Of a stretch of DNA of 64,000 bases, positions 36,700 to 51,200 are shown in pieces. Origin of the DNA: Hydractinia symbiolongicarpus (Eukaryota > Cnidaria > Hydrozoa > Anthoathecata > Hydractiniidae); NCBI RefSeq assembly GCF_029227915.1, contig NC_079883.1, forward strand, positions 30,320,001 through 30,384,000, read 5' to 3'. The translations under genes were made by a program, and so were the position numbers. Numbering within the stretch: position 1 is the first letter of the stretch; every line of letters begins with the position of its first letter. The notes under the pieces are model-generated. The model had not been told where the DNA came from, did no database searches, and worked only from the letters and a program-made list of their open reading frames with translations.

Positions 36700-39600
36700 G
36701 CCAGTTTGACTACAAGAAAAAACATTCTTCTTAATTCGACATGATTGCTTGGATTCAGCGAGTACACTATGCTCTGTGGTAGCGCTTTTTTAAAAATTTA
36801 GATAAATAAGTCTTTTTTACTGTGGGACCAAACCCAGCCGTTAGTTTGCGCTGAAGAAATAGAGACAGCTTCAAAAACTACATTTCAATTACTTTCTAAC
36901 GGTATCAGTCCGTTTCAGTTACAACGGTTGCGTCACATATTCGTATCAACATGTAGATAGTGATTTTTTTCCGATATTACTAGGTTGTATCGCTTTAAGC
37001 AGTGAAACGATTGACTGTGGGACTTAATTGAACTAACTTTGGAGTGTGACCTGATAAATGTGATAAATGAGTCAACTGGACTCCAAGGAATAACATTCTT
37101 CTTAAATTGACATGATTACTTGGATTCAGCGAGTACACTATGCTCTGTGGTAGCGCTTTTTTAATAATTTAGATAAATAAGTCTTTTTTACTGTGGGACC
37201 AAACCCAGCCGTTAGTTCACGCTGAAGAAATAGAGACAGCTTCAAAAACTAAATTTCAATTACTTTCTAACGGTATCAGTCCGTTTCAGTTACTACGGTT
37301 GCGTCACATATTCGTACCAACATGTAGATAGTGATTTTTTTCCGATATTACTAGGTTGTATCGCTTTTAGCAGTGAAACGATTGACTGTGGGACTTAATT
37401 GAACCAACTTTGGTCTGTGACGTAATAAATGTGATAAATGAGTCAACTGGACTCCAAGGAATAACATTCTTCTTAAATTGATATGATTGCTGGATTTCAG
37501 CGATTTCACTAGGTCCTGTGGTAGCGCTTTATTTAGAAGTTTAGATAAGTAAGTCTTTTTTTACTGTGGAACCAATCCTCGCCGTTAGCACCCACTGAAG
37601 AAATAGAGACATTCTCAAAAACTACATCTCATTGACTTCTTGGCGGTATCAATTCGTTTGAGATACAACGGTTGCGTCACATATTCGTACCAACATGCAT
37701 TTAGCGATATTTTTCTGATATTACTAGGTTGCATCGCTTTTAACAGTGAAACGATTGACTGTGGGACTTAGTTGAACTGATTCTGGACTGTGACCTTATC
37801 AATGCGATAAATGAGCAAATTGGACACCAAGGAATAACATTCTTCTTAATTCGACATGATTGCTGGAATTCAGCAAGTACACTATGCTCTGTGGTAGCGC
37901 TTTTTTAAAAATTTAGATAAATAAGTCTTTTTTTACTGTGGGACCAAACCCAGCCGTTATTTCGCGCTGAAGAAATAGAGACAGCTTCAAAAACTACATT
38001 TCAATTACTTTCTAACTGTGTCAGTCCGTTTGATTTACAACGGTTGGGTCACATATTCGTACCAACATGTATTTAGCGATATGTTTCCGATATTACTAGG
38101 TTGTATCGCTTTCAACAGTGAAACGATTGACTGTGGGACTTAATTGAACTAACTTTGGACTATGACCTGATAAATGTGATAAATGAGCCAACTGGACTCC
38201 AAGGAATAACATTCTCCTTAAATTGACATGATTGCTGGATTTCAGCGATTTCACTAGGCTCTGTGGTAGCGCTTTATTTAGAAGTTTAGATAAGTAAGTC
38301 TTTTTTTACTGTGGGACCAATCCTGGCCGTTAGTACGCGCCAAAAAAACAGAGGCTTTCTCAAATATACATTTCATTGCTTTTTGGCGGTATCAATCCGT
38401 TTGAGTTACAACGGTTGAGTCACATATTCGTACCAACATGTATTTAGTGACAGTTTTCCGATATTAGTAAGTTATATCGCTTTTAACAATGAAATGATTG
38501 ACTCTGGGACTTAATTGAACTAACTTTGACCTGTGACCTTATAAATGTGATAAGTGAGCCAACTGGACTCCAAGAAATAATATTCTTTTTACTTTGACAT
38601 GATTGTTGGAAATCAGCGATTACACTGGGCGCTGTGGAAGCGCTTCATTTAAAAATTTAGATAAATAAGTCATTTTTTACTGTGGGACCAATCCTAGGCG
38701 TTATCGCGTGCTGAAGAAAGAGCGACAGTTTCAAAAACTACATCTCACTTACTTTCTAACGGTGTCAGTCCGTTTGAGTTACATCAGTTGGGTCACATAT
38801 TCGTACCAACATGCATTTAGCGATATTTTTCTGATATTACTAGGTTGCATCGCTTTTAACAGTGAAACGATTGACTGTGGGACTTAGTTGAACTAACATT
38901 GGACTGTGACCTGATAAATGTGATAAATGAGCCAACTGGACTCCAAGGAATAACATTCTTCTTAAATTGACATGATTGCTGGAATTCAGCGATTTCACAA
39001 GGTTCTGTGGTAGCGCTTTATTTAAAAGTTTAGATAAGTAAGTCTTTTTTTACTGTGGAACCAATCCTCGCCGTTAGCACGCACTGAAGAAATAGAAACA
39101 TTCTCAAAAACTACATCACATTGACTTCTTGGCGGTATCAATCCGTTTGAGATACAACGGTTGAGTCACATATTCGTACCAACATGTATTTAGTGACAGT
39201 TTTCCGATATTACTAAGTTATATCGCTTTTAACAATGAAATGATTGACTCTGGGACTTAATTGAACTAACTTTGACCTGTGACCTTATAAATGTGATAAG
39301 TGAGCCAACTAGACTCCAAGAAATAATATTCTTCTTACTTTGACATGATTGTTGGAAATCAGCGATTACACTGGGCGCTGTGGAAGCGCTTCATTTAAAA
39401 ATTTAGATAAATAAGTCATTTTTTACTGTGGGACCAATCCTAGACGTTATCGCGTGCTGAAGAAAGAGCGACAGTTTCAAAAACTACATCTCACTTACTT
39501 TCTAACGGTGTCAGTCCGTTTGAGTTACAACAGTTGGGTCACATATTCGTACCAACATGCATTCAGCGATATTTTTCTGATATTACTAGGTTGCATCGCT

Positions 39601-42600
39601 TTTAACAGTGAAACGATTGACTGTGGGACTTAGTTGAACTAACATTGGACTGTGACCTGATAAATGTGATAAATGAGCCAACTGGATTCCAAGGAATAAC
39701 ATTCTTCTTAAATTGACATGATTGCTGGAATTCAGCGATTACATTGGGCGCTGTGGTAGCGCTTCATTTAAAAATTAAGATAAAAAATTCAGTTTTTACT
39801 GTGGGACCAATCCTAACAGTTAGCGCGCGCTGAAGAAATAGAGACAGTTACAAATACGACATTTCACTGACTTTCTAACTGTGTCAGTCCGTTTGATTTA
39901 CAACGGTTGGGTCACATATTCGTATCAACATGTATTTAGCGATATGTTTCTGATATTACTAGGTTGCATCGCTTTTAACAGTGAAACGATTGACTGTGGG
40001 ATTAGTTGAACTAACATTGGACTGTGACCTGATAAATGTGATAAATGAGCCAACTGGACTCCAAGGAATAACATTCTCCTTAAATTGACATGATTGCTGG
40101 ATTTCAGCGATTACACTGGGCGCTGTAGAAGCGCTTCATTTAAAAATTCAGATCAATAAGTCATTCTTTACTGTGGGGCCAATCCTAGCCGTTATCACGT
40201 GCTGAAGAAAGAGCGACAGTTTCAAAAACTACATCTCACTTACTTTCTAACGGTGTCAGTCCGTTTGAGTTACAACAGTTGGGTCACATATTCGTACCAA
40301 CATGCATTCAGCGATATTTTTCTGATATTACTAGGTTGCATCGCTTTTAACAGTGAAACGATTGACTGTGGGACTTAGTTGAACTAACATTGGACTGTGA
40401 CCTGATAAATGTGATAAATGAGCCAACTGGACTCCAAGGAATAACATTCTTCTTAAATTGACATGATTGCTGGAATTCAGCGATTACATTGGGCGCTGTG
40501 GTAGCGCTTCATTTAAAAATTAAGATAAAAAATTCAGTTTTTACTGTGGGACCAATCCTAACAGTTAGCGCGCGCTGAAGAAATAGAGACAGTTACAAAT
40601 ACGACATTTCACTGACTTTCTAACTGTGTCAGTCCGTTTGATTTACAACGGTTGGGTCACATATTCGTACCAACATGTATTTAGCGATATGTTTCTGATA
40701 TTACTAGGTTGCAACGCTTTTAACAGTGAAACGATTGACGGTGGCACTTAATTGAACTAACTTTGGACTGTGAGCTGATAAATGTGACAAATGAGACAAT
40801 TGGCTCCAAGAAGTAACATTCTTCTTAATTTGACATGATTGCCGGAACTCAGCGATTACACTGGGCGCTGTGGTAGCGCTTCATTTATAAATTTAAATAA
40901 ATAAGTCAATCTTTACTGTCGGACCAATCCTAGCCGTTATCGCGTGCTGAAGAAAGAGCGACAGTTTGAAAACTACATCTCACTTACTTTCTAACGGTGT
41001 CAGTCCGTTTGAGTTACAACAGTTGGGTCACATATTCGTACCAACACGTATTTAGCGATATTTTTCAGATATTACTAGGTTGCATCGCTTTTAACAGTGA
41101 AACGTTTGACTGTGGGACTTAATTGAACTGATTTTGGACTTTGACCTTATAAATGTGATAAATGTGCCAGTTTGACTACAAGAAAAAACATTCTTCTTAA
41201 TTCGACATGATTGCTTGGATTCAGCGAGTACACTATGCTCTGTGGTAGCGCTTTTTTAAAAATTTAGATAAATAAGTCTTTTTTACTGTGGGACCAAACC
41301 CAGCCGTTAGTTTGCGCTGAAGAAATAGAGACAGCTTCAAAAACTACATTTCAATTACTTTCTAACGGTATCAGTCCGTTTCAGTTACAACGGTTGCGTC
41401 ACATATTCGTATCAACATGTAGATAGTGATTTTTTTCCGATATTACTAGGTTGTATCGCTTTAAGCAGTGAAACGATTGACTGTGGGACTTAATTGAACT
41501 AACTTTGGAGTGTGACCTGATAAATGTGATAAATGAGTCAACTGGACTCCAAGGAATAACATTCTTCTTAAATTGACATGATTACTTGGATTCAGCGAGT
41601 ACACTATGCTCTGTGGTAGCGCTTTTTTAATAATTTAGATAAATAAGTCTTTTTTACTGTGGGACCAAACCCAGCCGTTAGTTCACGCTGAAGAAATAGA
41701 GACAGCTTCAAAAACTAAATTTCAATTACTTTCTAACGGTATCAGTCCGTTTCAGTTACTACGGTTGCGTCACATATTCGTACCAACATGTAGATAGTGA
41801 TTTTTTTCCGATATTACTAGGTTGTATCGCTTTTAGCAGTGAAACGATTGACTGTGGGACTTAATTGAACCAACTTTGGTCTGTGACGTAATAAATGTGA
41901 TAAATGAGTCAACTGGACTCCAAGGAATAACATTCTTCTTAAATTGATATGATTGCTGGATTTCAGCGATTTCACTAGGCTCTGTGGTAGCGCTTTATTT
42001 AGAAGTTTAGATAAGTACGTCTTTTTTTACTGTGGTACCAATCCTCGCCGTTAGCACCCACTGAAGAAATAGAGACATTCTCAAAAACTACATCTCATTG
42101 ACTTCTTGGCGGTATCAATCCGTTTGAGATACAACGGTTGCGTCACATATTCGTACCAACATGCATTTAGCGATATTTTTCTGATATTACTAGGTTGCAT
42201 CGCTTTTAACAGTGAAACGATTGACTGTGGGACTTAGTTGAACTGATTCTGGACTGTGACCTTATCAATGCGATAAATGAGCAAATTGGACTTCAAGGAA
42301 TAACATTCTTCTTAATTTGACATGATTGCTGGAATTCAGCAAGTACACTATGCTCTGTGGTAGCGCTTTTTTAAAAATTTAGATAAATAAGTCTTTTTTT
42401 ACTGTGGGACCAAACCCAGCCGTTATTTCGCGCTGAAGAAATAGAGACAGCTTCAAAAACTACATTTCAATTACTTTCTAACTGTGTCAGTCCGTTTGAT
42501 TTACAACGGTTGGGTCACATATTCGTACCAACATGTATTTAGCGATATGTTTCCGATATTACTAGGTTGTATCGCTTTTAACAGTGAAACGATTGACTGT

Positions 42601-44200
42601 GGGACTTAATTGAACTAACTTTGGACTGTGACCTGATAAATGTGATAAATGAGCCAACTGGACTCCAAGGAATAACATTCTCCTTAAATTGACATGATTT
42701 CTGGATTTCAGCGATTTCACTAGGCTCTGTGGTAGCGCTTTATTTAGAAGTTTAGATAAGTAAGTCTTTTTTTACTGTGGGACCAATCCTGGCCGTTAGT
42801 ACGCGCCAAAAAAACAGAGGCTTTCCCAAATCTACATTTCATTGCTTTTTGGCGGTATCAATCCGTTTGAGTTACAACGGTTCAGTCACATATTCGTACC
42901 AACCTGTATTTAGTGACAGTTTTCCGATATTACTAAGTTATATCGCTTTTAACAATGAAATGATTGACTCCGGGACTTAATTGAACTAACTTTGACCTGT
43001 GACCTTTTAAATGTGAGAAGTGAGCCAACCGGACTCCAAGAAATAATATTCTTCTTACTTTGACATGATTGTTGGAAATCAGCGATTACAATGGGCGCTG
43101 TGGAAGCGCTTCATTTAAAAATTTAGATAAATAAGTCATTTTTTACTGTGGGACCAATCCTAGGCGTTATCGCGTGCTGAAGAAAGAGCGACAGTTTCAA
43201 AAACTACATCTCACTTACTTTCTAACGGTGTCAGTCCGTTTGAGTTACATCAGTTGGGTCACATATTCGTACCAACATGCATTTAGCGATATTTTTCTGA
43301 TATTACTAGGTTGCATCGCTTTTAACAGTGAAACGATTGACTGTGGGACTTAGTTGAACTAACATTGAACTGTGACCTGATAAATGTGATAAATGAGCCA
43401 ACTGGACTCCAAGCAATAACATTCTTCTTAAATTGACATGATTGCTGGAATTCAGCAATTTCACTAGGTTCTGTGGTAGCGCTTTATTTAAAAGTTTAGA
43501 TAAGTAAGTCTTTTTTTACTGTGGAACCAATCCTCGCCGTTAGCACGCACTGAAGAAATAGAGACATTCTCAAAAACTACATCACATTGACTTCTTGGCG
43601 GTATCAATCCGTTTGAGATACAACGGTTGAGTCACATATTCGTACCAACATGTATTTAGTGACAGTTTTCCGATATTACTAAGTTATATCGCTTTTAACA
43701 ATGAAATGATTGACTCTGGGACTTAATTGAACTAACTTTGACCTGTGGCCTTATAAATGTGATAAGTGAGCCAACTAGACTCCAAGAAATAATATTCTTC
43801 TTACTTTGACATGATTGTTGGAAATCAGCGATTACACTGGGCGTTGTGGAAGCGCTTCATTTAAAAATTTAGATAAATAAGTCATTTTTTACTGTGGGAC
43901 CAATCCTAGCCGTTATCGCGTGCTGAAGAAAGAGCGATAGCTTCAAAAACTACATCTCACTTACTTTCTAACGGTGTCAGTCCGTTTGAGTTACAACAGT
44001 TGGATCACATATTCGTACCAACATGCATTTAGCGATATTTTTCTGATATTACTAGGTTGCATCGCTTTTAACAGTGAAACGATTGACTGTGGGACTTAGT
44101 TGAACTAACATTGGACTGTGACCTGATAAATGTGATAAATGAGCCAACTGGATTCCAAGGAATAACATTCTTCTTAAATTGACATGATTGCTGGAATTCA
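36700..44200 (+). repeat. 12-monomer periodicity, 4466 bp
   Basis: Anchors 36773, 37144, 37515, 37888, 38260, 38631, 39004 and 39377 recur at +4466 (41239, 41610, 41981, 42354, 42726, 43097, 43470, 43843) with the same monomer types. The first 800 bp are almost identical. The rest carries more single-base differences, for example GGACACCAAGG against GGACTTCAAGG. The register is lost at the ninth monomer (39750 against 44216), which is of a different type. Confidence 0.85.
37500..40421 (+). repeat. 2.92-kb segmental duplication, copy 2
   Basis: Second copy of 33778-36699 at offset 3722, separated from the first by about 800 bp (36700-37499). Those 800 bp are not derived from the first copy; they match 41166-41965 at offset 4466. 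The left edge lies inside the TTTCAGCGATTTCACTAGG segment, where upstream bases follow the P-type monomers instead. Confidence 0.9.
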
Positions 44201-47200
44201 GCGATTTCACTAGGTTCTGTGGTAGCGCTTTATTTGGAAGTTTAGATAAGTAAGTCTTTTTTTACTGCGGAACCAATCCTGGCCGTTAGCACGCACTGAA
44301 GAAATAGAGACATTCTCAAAAACTACATCTCATTGACTTCTTAGCGGTATCAATCCGATTGAGATACAACGGTTGCGTCACATATTCGTACCAACATGCA
44401 TTTAGCGATATTTTTCTGATATTACTAGGTTGGACCGCTTTTAACAGTGAAACGATTGATTGTGGGACTTAGTTGAACTGATTCTGGACTGTGACCTTAT
44501 CAATGCAATAAATGAGCAAATTGGACTCCAAGGAATAACATTCTTCTTATTTCGACATGATTGCTGGAATTCAGCAAGTACACTATGCTCTGTGGTAGCG
44601 CTTTTTTAAAAATTTAGATAAATAAGTCTTTTTTTACTGCGGGAGCAAACCCAGCCGTTATTTCGCGCTGAAGAAATAGAGACAGCTTCAAAAACTACAT
44701 TTCAATTACTTTCTAACTGTGTCGGTCCGTTTGATTTACAACGGTTGGGTCACATATTCGTACCAACATGTATTTAGCGATATGTTTCCGATATTACTAG
44801 GTTGTATCGCTTTTAAAAGTGAAACGATTGACTGTGGGACTTAATTGAACTAACTTTGGACTGTGACCTGATAAATGTGATAAATGAGCCAACTGGACTC
44901 CAAGGAATAACATTCTCCTTAAATTGACATGATTGCTGGATTTCAGCGATTTCACTAGGCTCTGTGGTAGCGCTTTATTTAGAAGTTTAGGTAAGTAAGT
45001 CTTTTTTTACTGTGGGACCAATCCTGGCCGTTAGTACGCGCCAAAAAAACAGAGGCTTTCCCAAATCTACATTTCATTGCTTTTGGCGGTATCAATCCGT
45101 TTGAGTTACAACGGTTGAGTCACATATTCGTACCAACATGTATTTAGTGACAGTTTTCCGATATTACTAAGTTATATCGCTTTTAACAATGAAATGATTG
45201 ACTCTGGGACTTAATTGAACTAACTTTGACCTGTGACCTTATAAATGTGATAAGTGAGCCAACTGGACTCCAAGAAATAATATTCTTCTTACTTTGACAT
45301 GATTGTTGGAAATCAGCGATTACACTGGGCGCTGTGGAAGCGCTTCATTTAAAAATTTAGATAAATAAGTCATTTTTTACTGTGGGACCAATCCTAGGCG
45401 TTATCCCGTGCTGAAGAAAGAGCGACAGTTTCAAAAACTACATCTCACTTACTTTCTAACGGTGTCAGTTCGTTTGAGTTACATCAGTTGAGTCACATAT
45501 TCGTACCAACATGCATTTAGCGATATTTTTCTGATATTACTAGGTTGCATCGCTTTTAACAGTGAAACGATTGACTGTGGGACTTAGTTGAACTAACATT
45601 GGATTGTGACCTGATAAATGTGATAAATGAGCCAACTAGACTCCAAGGAATAACATTCTTCTTAAATTGACATGATTGCTGGAATTCAGCGATTTCACTA
45701 GGTTCTGTGGTAGCGCTTTATTTAGAAGTTTAGATAAGTAAGTCTTTTTTTACTGTGGAACCAATCCTCGCCGTTAGCACGCACTGAAGAAATAGAGACA
45801 TTCTCAAAAACAACATCTCATTGACTTTTTGGCGGTATCAATCCGTTTGAGATACAACGGTAGCGACACATATTCGTACCAACATGCATTTAGCGATATT
45901 TTTCTGATATTACTAGGTTGCATCGCTTTTAACAGTGAAACGATTGACTGTGGGACTTAACTGAACTAACTTTGGCCTGTGACCTTATAAATGTGATAAG
46001 TGAGCCAACTGGACTCCAAGAAATAACATTCTTCTTACTTTGACATGATTGTTGGAAATCAGCGATTACACTGGGCGTTGTGGAAGCGCTTCATTTAAAA
46101 ATTAAGATAAATAAGTCATTTTTTACTGTGGGACCAATCCTAGCCGTTATCGCGTGCTGAAGAAAGAGCGACAGTTTCAAAAACTACATCTCACTTACTT
46201 TATAACGGTGTCAGTCCGTTTGAGTTACAACAGTTGGGTCACATATTCGTACCAACATGCATTTAGTGATATTTTTCTGATATTACTAGGTTGTATCGCT
46301 TTTAACAGTCAAACGATTGACTGTGGGACTTAATTGAACTAACTTTGGACTGTGACCTGATAAATGTGATAAATGAGCCAACTGGACTCCAAGGAATAAC
46401 ATTCTTCTTAAATTGACATGATTGCTGGATTTCAGCGATTTTACTAGGCTCTGTGGTAGCGCTTTACTTAGAAGTTTAGATAAGTAAGAGTTTTTTTACT
46501 GTGGGACCAATCCTGGCCGTTAGTACGCGCCAAAAAAAACAGAGGCATTCTCAAAAACTACATTTCATTGCTTTTTGGCGGTATCAATCCGTTTGAGTTA
46601 CAACAGTTGTGTCACATATTCGTACCAACATGTATTTAGTGACAGTTTTCCGATATTACAAAGTTATATCGCTTTTAACAATGAAATGATTGACTGTGGG
46701 ACTAAATTGAACTAACTTTGACCTGTGACCTTATAAATGTGATAAGTGAGCCAACTGGACTCCAAGAAATAATATTCTTCTTACTTTGACATGATTGTTG
46801 GAAATCAGCGATTACACTGGGCGCTGTGGAAGCGCTTCATTTAAAAATTTAGATAAATAAGTCATTTTCTACTGTGGGACCAATCCTAGCCGTTATCGCG
46901 TGTTGAAGAAAGAGCGACAGTTTCAAAAACTACATCTCACTTACTTTCTAACGGTGTCAGTCCGTTTGAGTTACAACAGTTGGGTCACATATTCGTACCA
47001 ACATGCATTTAGCGATATTTTTCTGATTTTACTAGGTTGCATCGCTTTTAACAGTGAAACGATTGACTGTGGGACTTAGTTGAACTAACATTGGACTGTG
47101 ACCTGATAAATGTGATAAATGAGCCAACTGGACTCCAAGGAATAACATTCTTCTTAAATTGACATGATTGCTGGAATTCAGCGACTTCACTGGGCTCTGC

Positions 47201-48311
47201 GGTAGCGCTTTATTTAGAAGTTTAGATAAGTAAGTCTTTTTTTACTGTGAAACCAATCCTGGCCGTTAGCACGCACTGAAGAAATAGAGACATTCTCAAA
47301 AACTACATCTCATTGACTTCTTGGCGGTATCAATCCGTTTGAGATACAACGGCTGCGTCACATATTCGTACGAATATGTATTTACTGACAATTTTCCGAT
47401 ATTACTAAGTTATATCGCTTTTAACAATGGAATGATTGACTGTGGGACTTAACTGAACTAACTTTGGCCTGTGACCTTATAAATGTGATAAGTGAGCCAA
47501 CTGGACTCCAAGAAATAACATTCTTCTTACTTTGACATGATTGTTGGAAATCAGCGATTACACTGGGCGTTGTGGAAGCGCTTCATTTAAAAATTAAGAT
47601 AAATAAGTTATTTTTTACTGTGGGACCAATCCTAGCCGTTATCCGTGCTGAAGTAAGAGCGACAGTTTCAAAAACTACATCTCACTTACTTTATAACGGT
47701 GTCAGTCCGTTTGAGTTACAACAGTTGGGTCACATATTCGTACCAACATGCATTTAGCGATATTTTTCTGATATTACTAGGTTGTATCGCTTTTAACAGT
47801 CAAACGATTGACTGTGGGACTTAATTGAACTAACTTTGGACTGTGACCTGATAAATGTGATAAATGAGCCAACTGGACTCCAAGGAATAACATTCTTCTT
47901 AATTTGACATGATTGCTGGATTTCAGCGATTTTACTAGGCTCTGTGGTAGCGCTTTATTTAGAAGTTTAGATAAGTAAGAGTTTTTTTACTGTGGGACCA
48001 ATCCTGGCCGTTAGTACGCGCCAAAAAAACAGAGGCATTCTCAAAAACTACATTTCATTGCTTTTTGGCGGTATCAATCCGTTTGAGTTACAACAGTTGT
48101 GTCACATATTCGTACCAACATGTATTTAGTGACAGTTTTCCGATATTACAAAGTTATATCGCTTTTAACAATGAAATGAATGACTGTGAGACTTAATTGA
48201 ACTAACTTTGACCTGTGACCTTTTAAATGTGATAAGTGAGCCAACTGGATCCAAGAAACAATATTCTTCTTACTTTGACATGATTGTTGGAAATCAGCGA
48301 TTACACTGGGC
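42354..48311 (+). repeat. 6-mer (2235 bp) then 4-mer (1491 bp) HOR
   Basis: Six monomer types (M1-M6) run from 42354 to 44588; the M1 anchor recurs at 44589 (2235 bp) and M2-M5 follow in order. From 45704 the series becomes M4, M5, M2, M3 repeated: anchors 45704, 46077, 46450 and 46823 recur at 47196, 47569, 47941 and 48312 (about 1490 bp). M2 is recognisable by CGCGCCAAAAAAACAGAGGC in place of GCACTGAAGAAATAGAGAC. M1 and M6 are lost in the 4-mer version. Confidence 0.85.
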
Positions 48312-49057
48312 GCTGTGGAAGCGCTTCATTTAAAAAATTAGATAAATAAGTCATTTTTTACTGTGGGACCAATCCTAGCCGTTATCGCGTGCTGAAGAAA
48401 GAGCGACAGTTTCAAAAACTACATCTCACTTACTTTCTAATGGTGTCAAACCGTTTGAGTTACAACAGTTGGGTCACATATTTGTACCAACATGCATTTA
48501 CCGATATTTTTCTGATATTACTATGTTGCATCGCTTTAAACAGTGAAGCGATTGACTGTGGGACTTAACTGAACTGATTTTGTACTTTGACCTTATAAAT
48601 GAGATAAATGTGCCAGTATGACTACAAAAAATAACATTCTTCTTAATTCACCATGATTGCTTGAATTCAGCGGGTACACTATGCTCTGTGGTAGCGCTTT
48701 TTTTAAATATTTAGATACATAAGTCCTTTTTTACTGTGGGACCAATCCTGTCCGTTACCACGCACTGAAGAAATAGAGACATTCTCAAAAAGTAAATCTC
48801 ATTGACTTCGTGGCGGTATCAAACCGTTTGAGATACAACAGCTGCGCCACATATTCGTACCAACATGTATTTACTGAAATCTTTCCGAGATTACTAAGTT
48901 ATATCGCTTTTAACAATGAAATGATTGACTGTGGGACTTAACTGAATTAACTTTGGCCTGTGACCTTATAAATGTGATAAGTGAGCCAACTGGACTCCAA
49001 GAAATAACATTCTTCTTACCTTGACATGATTGTTGGAAATCAGCGATTACACTGGGC
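48312..49057 (+). repeat. Satellite, divergent transition monomers
   Basis: Two monomers with more private changes than their neighbours, such as TTCACCATGATTGCTTGAATTC, AAAAAGTAAATC and TTTCCGAGATTAC. They separate the 4-mer HOR on the left from a 3-mer HOR on the right. Nothing other than satellite is present. Confidence 0.7.
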
Positions 49058-51200
49058 GCTGTGGAAGCGATTCATTTAAAAATTTAGATAAATAAGTCAT
49101 TTTGTACTGTGGGACCAATCCTAGCCGTTATCGCGCGCCGAAGAAATAGAGACAGTTTCAAAAACTACATTTCAATGACTTTCTAGCGGTATCAGTCCGT
49201 TTGAGTTACAGCGGTTGCGTCACATATTCGTACCAACATGTATTTAGCGATATTTTTCCGCTATTACTATCTTGCATCGCTGTTAACAGTGAAACGATTG
49301 ACTGTGGGACTTAACTGAACTGATTCTGGACTTCGACCTTATCAATGCGATAAATGAGCAAATTGGACTCCAAGGAATAACATTCTTCTTAATTCGACAT
49401 GATTGCTGGAATTCTGCAAGTACACTATGCTCTGTGGTAGCGCTTTTTTGAAAATTTAGATAAATAAGCCTCTTTTTACTGTGGGACCAATCCTGTCTGT
49501 TACCACGCACTGCAGAAATAGAGACATTCTCAAAAAGTAGATCTCATTGACTTTGTGGCGGTATCAAACCGTTTGAGATACAACGGCTGCGTCACATATT
49601 CGTACCAACATGTATTTACTGACATTTTTCCGACATTACTAAGTTATATCGCTTTTAACAATGAAATGATTGACTGTGGGATTTAACTGAACTAACTTTG
49701 GCCTGTGACCTTATAAATGTGATAAGTGAGCCAACTGGACTCCAAGAAATAACATTCTTCTTTATTTGACATGATTGCCGAAACTCAGCGATTACACTGG
49801 GTGCTGTGGTAGCGCTTCATTTAAAAATTAAGATAAAAAATTCAGTTTTTACTGTGGGACCAATCCTAACCGTTAGCGCGCCCTGAAGAAATAGAGACAG
49901 TTACAAATACGACATTTCACTGACTTTCTAACGGTGTCAGTTCGTTTGATTTACAACGGTTGGGTCACATATTCGTACCAACATGTATTTAGCGATATGT
50001 TTCAGATGTAACTAGGTTGCATCGCTTTTAACAGTGAAACGATTGACGGTGGGACTTAATTAAACTAACTTTGGCCTGTGACCTTATAAATGTGATAAGT
50101 GAGCCAACTGGACTCCAAGAAATAACATTCTTCTTACTTTGACATGATTGTTGGAAATCAGCGATTACACTGGGCGCTGTGGAAGCGATTCATTTAAAAG
50201 TTTAGATAAATAAGTCATTTTTTACTGTGGGACCAATCCTAGCCGTTACCGCGCGCCGAAGAAATAGAGACAGTTTCAAAAACTACATTTCAATGACTTT
50301 CTAGCGGTATCAGTCCGTTTGAGTTACAACGGTTGCGTCACATATTCGTACCAACATGTATTTAGCGACATTTTTCCCCTATTACTATGTTTCATCGCTG
50401 TTAACAGTGAAACGATTGACTGTGGGACTTAACTGAACTGATTCTGGACTTCGACCTTATCAATGCGATAAATGAGCAAATTGGACTCCAAGGAATAACA
50501 TTCTTCTTAATTCGACATGATTGCTGGAATTCAGCAAGTATACTATGCTCTGTGGTAGCGCTTTTTTAAAAATTTAGATAAATAAGCCTTTTTTTACTGT
50601 GGGACCAATCCTGTCTGTTACCACGCACTGAAGAAATAGAGACATTCTCAAAAAGTAAATCTCATTGACTTCGTGGCGGTATCAAACCGTTTGAGATACA
50701 ACGGCTGCGTCACATATTCGTACCAACACGTATTTACTGACATTTTTCCGATATTACTAAGTTATATCGCTTTTAACAATGAAATGATTGACTGTGGGAC
50801 TTAACTGAACTAACTTTGGCCTGTGACCTTATAAATGTGATAAGTGAGCCAACTGGACTCCAAGAAATAACATTCTTCTTAATTTGACATGATTGCCGAA
50901 ACTCAGCGATTACACTGGGTGCTGTGGTAGCGCTTCATTTAAAAATTAAGATCAAAAATTCAGTTTTTACTGTGGGACCAATCCTAACCGTTAGCGCGCC
51001 CTGAAGAAATGGAGACAGTTACAAATACGACATTTCACTGACTTTCTAACGGTGTCAGTTCGTTTGATTTACAACGGTTGGGTCACATATTCGTACCAAC
51101 ATGTATTTAGCGATATGTTTCTGATGTAACTAGGCTGCATCACTTTTAACAGTGAAACGATTGACGGTGGGACTTAATTGAACTAACTTTGGACTGTAAC
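49058..51200 (+). repeat. 3-monomer HOR, 1118-bp period
   Basis: Anchors 49058, 49431 and 49803 recur at 50176, 50549 and 50921, each +1118. The three types are a GGAAGCGATTCATTT monomer, a GCTCTGTGGTAGCGC monomer with CTGTCTGTTACCACGC, and a GGGTGCTGTGGTAGCGC monomer with AAAAAATTCAGTTTTTAC. Two copies are present. Confidence 0.87.
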
